Shown in pieces: positions 57,877 to 64,000 of a stretch of 64,000 nt of DNA. Every line of letters starts with the position of its first letter. Within the stretch, counting starts at the first letter, position 1. Source of the DNA: Verticillium longisporum (Eukaryota; Ascomycota; Sordariomycetes; Glomerellales; Plectosphaerellaceae); assembly GCA_019188255.1 (NCBI GenBank), contig JAETXT010000001.1:5952001-6016000 (forward strand), in the 5' to 3' direction. Under the pieces are notes generated by a model. It saw only the letters and a program-made list of their open reading frames with translations, searched no databases and was not told the DNA's origin. The translations under genes and the position numbers were made by a program.

Positions 57877-60800
57877 GCAATTTGGTCTGTTTTGGTTCCG
57901 CGTATACCCCTGGGCCTTCACGAGGAGGAAGGGGCTTGGGAGCCACGAACCGTCTGGTAGAAATCAGAAAAATAAACATGCTACTGCTACGTATGCACGT
58001 CCATGCAAAGGCGACCGGGAAAGCTGCTTGCCCGTCTGACTGATCTGTACCAGTGAGACGTCTGGTTCCACCTTATTTGGATGACACCTCACCTATCATT
58101 CGGCCCATCACCCTGCCGTCGCCACGACCGTGACACCGCCAGCCAGCCAGTCAATGGCAGGGCATGATTTCCGATGTTTGTTATCATCACACTGCCTTCA
58201 CTGCAACCAGTCCCAGCCAGCCTCGGATCATCATCGATTCAGCACATCAGACCCAAAGCCTTATTTTTTGCTTGCTGATTTCAGGCCTATCGCTCGCTTC
58301 CAAGATGAAAGGAAAAAAAAAGGGCGGTCTTCAGGCAGACGTGCAGCAAGCCACCAACTTACACGCCGTCTGACTGCAGGGGACCTACCAAGCCTACCTA
58401 TCTACCTGCTGCCTACCCGAACTCGCCTCCCCCAAGGTACGGGACGGATGAAGTCAGTCTCAGCCCAGTCCCCCCCGTCCCGCGATAAGGACAATAATGA
58501 GACCTTGCCAAGAACGCTCTGGCACTCTTCAGCACGCAGACCGCTCAAAGCTGTGTTCTATGCCGTGCCGTGCCGTGCCATTTTCTGCTATGCTATCTAT
58601 CACCCTCACATCCCCATGTGTGCCTTCCCGCACGGCTGGACGGGGCTGGGCTAACGAAATCATGCCAACGCACGACAGGGGCATAAATCATGATGCCGTC
58701 TTGGTATTGTTGCCCGCCATCTGAGAGAGTGAGCCAGCCAGCCAGCGGTTCTTGGCAGCTGGAACCGAGCGTGCTTGATGAGAAGAACCACGACAAGGGA
58801 AGATAGGTTAGGCCGGCAGGCGAGCAGCCTGGCGGCTAGGTTCTGACAGACTATTCCCTCTCGCCGAACGGTGGCACCGTATCAAGCTCCCCGTGAGGCC
58901 TCTCTCCATCTCTTCCTGTCTACATCGGGGCCGGGCCGATTGAGCAAGAGGTTGGCAGGCCCATGCAAGGTCAAGGCGAGCCAAGAGAGTATCACCAAGA
59001 AAGGATCACCTCACGTCCTTGGCGGTTCCGGGCCCGTAGGACTGGGATTGGCACCGTCCCGCTCGGCTAGAAAGCTCCGCGTTGCAGGAACAAGCACGAC
59101 CGTGATCGCGATGGGAGATTTGCAAGATGCATGGCTTCGCCCTGCGATGGAGATGACGATGACGTTGACTTAGGTAAACAGTACACAGAAAAAGCTCCTA
59201 GCGAAAAAACCATTCAAGTACATCCCGGGGATTCTTCAAGTGGAGCACCATAGGCTCCACGAAGCTAGAGGAGAGGCGCGGGACTCCTTTACATCCCTGC
59301 TGCGAGCCGCCGACGACATGGGAACGATATTGAAAAGTGGTTTGTTGATGAGCTTTTTTCACAGTCTCCACAACCGTCCGGCTCGAACCCGAGGCTCCGA
59401 GATCGCCAGCACCGAATCCTCCGGCCAGTGGATCTTTGCTGGTGTATCTAGCGGGGGAACGATTGCCCTGGGTCAGCTCTTGCGCTCCACCCGTCGACTT
59501 GCGTGTCTTTCTTGCCATGACCACAGCGGTGGCGCATGGCCTTTTCCCTAAGCTTATCACGTCTTCACGGCCTCAAAGACCGAGCGCTGGGGTGTTATCG
59601 TTCGTGCAAGAGAGGAAAGGGGGGTTGCAGTAGAACCTGATATGCCAGTTCCAGGATGGGACGACATGCAGCAGAACTGGCGGCAATCTTGACAAGGCTT
59701 TTGTCGAGGGTTTCTCAACGAATCATCTAAAATTGCAGGTCTGATCTTGCAACCATGTACACCCTAGCAGTTGTGGGTGATGCCAGCTGCTGCTTCTCTT
59801 GCCTGCACAAGTTGCTCAGAGTGGTTTTTATGCCATCGCTAGCCACCAGAAGGCGAGGATTGAAGAGAGATGAAGGCCAGCTTTGACGTCATGGTGGTTT
59901 TACCCTGATGACTATACAGCAAGGATCATGGCACAGATGAGGCTCGAAGATTGGACTACTCGCACCTAGCTCGAGCGGAAATTATGTCGTGAAAAACCTC
60001 AGCCTGAAGAGGGCCCGATTGGTAGATGCCAATGCACACACCGTATCGTAGTCGGCACTGGTGCTCACCAAAAAGCTTGTTCACGATTCCAGGCCCGGGC
60101 TTCGTATGCTTCTCAGGAAACGCACCTGGTCAAGCGTACTCGATGCGATTGCACCATGTACCGCGTGTTTGTTCAAAGAAGCTGGAGGGTGGCATGGCAT
60201 TCGACGGGCGCAGGCTGGCCCGTTTTCCCGTCAGGTGTGATAAGGTGCATGCACGAGGTAGAGCAACCTTGGCGGCGGCACTATTGGATGCGAGGTAGTA
60301 TTCCGTCCCGAAGCGACAAGGCTGGAAGGCGTCCATGACTGTGGGATGCCAAAACGAAACAAAAAAAGCCCAATTTGACCTCGCCAGGCAGGTTTGATAA
60401 CAAAGAGCCGTGCTTGCGCGATTCCTGAGGGGAGCATCACTGCACCTGTGGAGGATTCCCTCCCCAAGACAACTCTGCAAGGATGGCACGGAATTGCCGT
60501 GTACATGGGTAATGTGATCCGTCTTTTCAAAGGATATGGGTATTACCATCTGAGCGTTTATTTGAGGATCGGTTTGGGGAATGTCAGAAGTTTGATGAGA
60601 GAAGTGGAGTGGTTGACCATTGTTGGTGGAGAGATGTGAGTACAAAGGTGCTGATCCGGATGTCTCCGCTTTCTACCCGCCCTTGGGAATACGAACTTTT
60701 GCTGCATGGACCCAGCACGAAAATAGGACCGCCACGTTGTCACAGGTGGGCCATGTACCATGTATGCCGTTAAGTTTCGTGATTCAGGTGTTCGGTCAGT

Positions 60801-62839
60801 AGCGTGAGCGGTCGATTTAGCACGGCGGTCCTCTTTTTGCGCTACCTTCAAAGGAAGTGCTGAAGCGTCGACCGAGCGAAACTGGGTTGCAGATGGCGGT
60901 GGTGGAAATAAGGACGATTTTGGTCTCAGTGCTTCCAGCAGCCGAGATAGCCGCCGCTGAAGATCGTGTGAAACGCATTCCAGAGACATGACCAAGGAAA
61001 GGGGGAATGTTTCCCAGCCGTTGAGTTTCTTTGTTGTCTTAAACGCTTGACAAGATCTGATGACGCCGGCCTATAGCATGTGCGGGTCATCTTTGTTTGA
61101 AAATAGCGCCCCGGGCTAGATCAGAGACACGAGGGGTGTCTTGTGTGAGGCCAATCCTATTGTCCTGGTCTACTGGTCGACCCAATGACTTGGGATGCCG
61201 TGCTTGGGGAGGGTTTCTCTTCATGCAGCCTGTCAAGCTCCATGACACACCAACGCAGACACCTTGCGAGATCCAAAGCCTTGTCGGTGGATGTGAACGT
61301 GCCGCTTGATCCAGTTCACGGTGTCGCGAGTATGAGTACCGGGAGAGGACGTGCGCGCGCTGCGCACAGAAGGGGGTACACGAGAGAGCCATGTCGGTAG
61401 ATCAGCAAGCTTGTACGTAGGCTGTTCGGAGACTTCTGCTGAGGAGGAGTAGGGCTGAGATAGGGGTGGTTCTCATCCAAACCGCACAAAGGGTCGGCTC
61501 ACCGTTGTGCCGTGTGCCGCAAGGCAGAGGTGGAGATGATTCGAGATGGCAACTTGGGACGCCATTGACTGAGAATTCAGACTACTGCTTTTGGTGGTAG
61601 GTATCAGGTAGGTGGGCTTGGTAGCAGATTCGAACAATGGCGACAACCCCGCCCGCCGGTAAGCACGGAGCGGATGGGCGGGGGCTCCCTTCTGGACGAA
61701 CCCCTGTTCGCACCGCCCGACAGGCCCATACCAGTTCGAAGACTCTTGCCGCTTTAAGGGCCCCGCTGGGACAGGGGTGGCCCAGTGGTGGTCAAACGCA
61801 AGGCCACGAGGAAAGCATGCTCTGTTGCGTTCAGGTTCCTGATGATCTCCTTCCCGACAGTGTTCCGTTTTTCCTGCTCATTCCCGTACGTACATGTACT
61901 GTAGGTCCCTACCTGGGCAGCCCCTCACTCGCTCTTGGCGGCTCGCGTACAGTACCTTACGTTCCGCATTCCTGTTCAAGGAAAGCGGGCACCCCGAAAC
62001 CCCGCAAGCCTGCACCATGATGCACTTTGCACTCGCACTTGCACTGCACCTGCTCTCCGAGTGTGGCCCGTATCTGCGACGGACAACCAAGTTTGGCAGG
62101 TTTTCGTTGGTGACGGGAAATTGGGCTCTGCAATAACGAGGGGGCCGTTATCTCGACGGACGTCACCATGTCGTGTTTCCGCCTATTCTACCAAGGCTCG
62201 CCAATGCCTAGCCCGCCGACAATGCCTTAGCAGTTTGTCGACTATTGAATCCTGTTGGCGGTCATCTCGGCGTGATTACTCTGTGGTCGCAGGCGCCAAT
62301 GGAAACTTGGTGACCACCGAGACGATGCGATGGAGAAGGAGGATATCCACTCTCATCATTGAACGGAGAGGTCCAAGGACAACATGATTGACTTGACGCC
62401 GTTGAATACGGACGAAGGCAGCAGCGAATAGCCTTGAGCGGTGGAGGCACAGCCTAGGTGGGTGGGCTGCCCATGATACGTCGGCGGGTCGGCTTGACGC
62501 CGCTGTCCGTCCATCGGATAGCGGCCTCGCCATGGTCTGCAATTGACTCGACTACCATGAGTCCCAGGCTTGCGCGCAAAAGATGATGATCGAGCGGCTC
62601 GGACAACTCGGCGCAGGTTTGTTTGGCTCGTTTGTTTAAGACTGTTTTGGACCCAGTTACAGCACTCGTCCTGACCTTGGACATCTTGGTTGAGAGCTAG
62701 GAGCCGGGACCTGCAGACAGGCGAAGCAATAGCGTCATGTCCTATCGCTGTCTCAGTTCGTTGTCGTCTACTTGTACCATGTACGTGCATTGGCTCTCGC
62801 CCGTCGTTGCAAAGTCAGGTCAAGCAGCGGACGGTGCCG

Positions 62840-62875
62840 TTGGCCGTGGCCGTGGCCGTGGTCGTGGCCTTGGCC
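62840..62875. repeat. TGGCCG short tandem repeat
   Basis: Six or so imperfect copies of TGGCCG/TGGTCG in non-coding DNA. Confidence 0.7.
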
Positions 62876-64000
62876 TTGTCGGTGACTGTCGAGGTGGATG
62901 TGACGGCGACGGCAGGTCTGTTGCAGCCAGGTGGCGTTTCACTGGTCTTTCGGCCAGCTGAATAGACTCGTTTGTGAGCCGTGTCTGTGCCTTTGTTGCT
63001 GTGTTCTGTCCCAGCGATAGATACTGCTTGCTGCTGGTGAGGACCCAACTTCAATGGCAAGATTCTAAAATGTGAGAGTGCCAAGACGACAAAGAAAGAC
63101 AGACAAGGCGGGAGGATAAAGGACCCCTGGTCTTGTGGCCCAGCCACTATAGCTGTTGAGGATAAGCGCCACGGGTGGGACAAAAGGAGAGCGAACCACA
63201 GCCAAAATATAATCAGAATAAAATAAATTCCCAGAAAATCGAATAAAAGAGTAGAGGAACAGGGATAAGAAAGAAGGGGGGGGGTGGGAACCGGCCGAAC
63301 ACAAAGAGCCCGGACCGCTTCTTCAACAGTGGGCACTTGCATGGCACCTCAGTCCCCATCGCTACCAACCCACCTACCCGCAGCCACCACTACGGTCACC
63401 TCACCACGACCATCCGAGCACTGTTGGTGAAGTACTGGAAAGGTAATCAGAGTGGGCTTTTGGACCTTACCTCTGGCGGCAGGTGAGCGGAGACAGCCAA
63501 GGCAGACCTTCTGGACAGCGACTAGCACCAACGCCTAGAGAGCCATGCTTCGCCTTCTTCAGTCTGGGCCACCCCTGCCCCCCCGGCTCGTGTCCATTCA
63601 CCCCTGCACCATGGCCCCTGCCCGCTGCCCGTTGTCGTGAATGCCCCTCGTGTGTCGTTCGGGTTCGTCGATTGCTCGTCGCGCCCGCTGCCTGCTGCCC
63701 GCTGCCTGCTGCCCGTGTTCTGTCGGTGGTGCCTGCCTCCCCTGTCCTGGGCCCGGCCAAACTGGAGTCAAGAGCCAGGACTTCCGACAATGACAGGCGG
63801 CAAAAGGAGCGAGGTACAGTACCATGTACAAGGTGCACAGAGCGAGCGAGACTGAGCTTGCTGTATCCGGCATCGTGTCTCGTCAACTCATCCTCTCGTC
63901 GCCTCTCTCCCTCTTCTTTTCCTTCCCAGCCGCCACCCACCCCTCCCCTCGTCCTTCAACCCACCGGTGGCCGAGGCCTTCATCCAGTGACACGCATCCA

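Larger units (their letters stand above)
57598..64000. other. Gene desert of 6.4 kb at the right edge
   Basis: No coding sequence with recognisable motifs or convincing splice structure was found on either strand. It contains simple repeats (a TGCCG run near 58560-58578, TGGCCG near 62840-62875, CTGCCTGCTGCCCG near 63684-63715) and AGGTA-type words near 58382-58416 and 61886-61912. It may be the long upstream region of a gene beyond the window. Confidence 0.5.

Noticed and set aside
61600..61650. AGATTCGAAC resembling a tRNA B box
   Set aside because: No matching A box or cloverleaf was found in the flanking sequence.

Overview
This window is nuclear DNA of a filamentous ascomycete, most likely a Sordariomycete. 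The evidence is split genes with 49-160 nt GT-AG introns carrying CTRAC/CTAAC branch sites close to the acceptor, GC-rich third codon positions, fungal gene families (AA1-like, PRY/CAP, FSH1, fungal GT2, FAS1) and long intergenic spacers. No bacterial, viral, CRISPR, rRNA or tRNA feature was recognised. I reconstructed 21 genes by joining exons by eye, plus one glycosyltransferase relic. The genus cannot be fixed from the sequence alone.

Layout. 0-19 kb is gene-dense: a secreted GH2 enzyme (-), fumarase (+), a tandem-SH3 protein (+), RNase P subunit Pop7 (-) divergent from the RAVE subunit Rav2/Rogdi (+), a NIPSNAP protein (-) divergent from the tiny ATP synthase subunit j/Atp18 (+), an internally deleted FSH1 hydrolase (+) and proteasome subunit Rpn5 (-). 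19.6-26.7 kb holds three consecutive minus-strand genes for secreted proteins (AA1-like, a Lys/Glu/Ala-rich coiled-coil protein, a CAP/PR-1 protein). Each has a TATA box about 130-145 bp upstream and the same CAAAATG start context. 26.7-33.1 kb is almost gene-free and carries a degraded fungal GT2 fragment. 33-46.6 kb is again dense: a Cys-rich putatively GPI-anchored protein (+), complex I subunit NDUFA8 (-) divergent from nucleoporin Nup57 (+), the tiny import subunit Tom5 (-) divergent from glycine decarboxylase P-protein (+), then Sqt1/AAMP (+) and an RNPS1-like SR protein (+). 49.4-50.9 kb has a broken FAS1-domain gene (-). After a 5 kb gap comes a membrane-anchored GH16 enzyme (+). The last 6.4 kb shows no gene.

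Function. Six products are mitochondrial (fumarase, NIPSNAP, Atp18, NDUFA8, Tom5, glycine decarboxylase), and the FSH1 relative may also be. The rest are housekeeping (proteasome, nuclear pore, RNase P, V-ATPase assembly, ribosome assembly, splicing) or secreted and cell-wall proteins. There is no biosynthetic cluster.

Caution. Five genes (rpn5, nup57, glycine decarboxylase, RNPS1-like, FAS1) have reading-frame breaks of 1-2 nt, nearly all in homopolymer or dinucleotide runs, and the GT2 relic has one too. This looks more like consensus error than wholesale pseudogenisation. The glycine decarboxylase gene also has a dense cluster of substitutions with a stop codon. The in-frame loss of the catalytic core of the FSH1 hydrolase is the most biologically striking anomaly. 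I did not find a convincing new multi-gene system.
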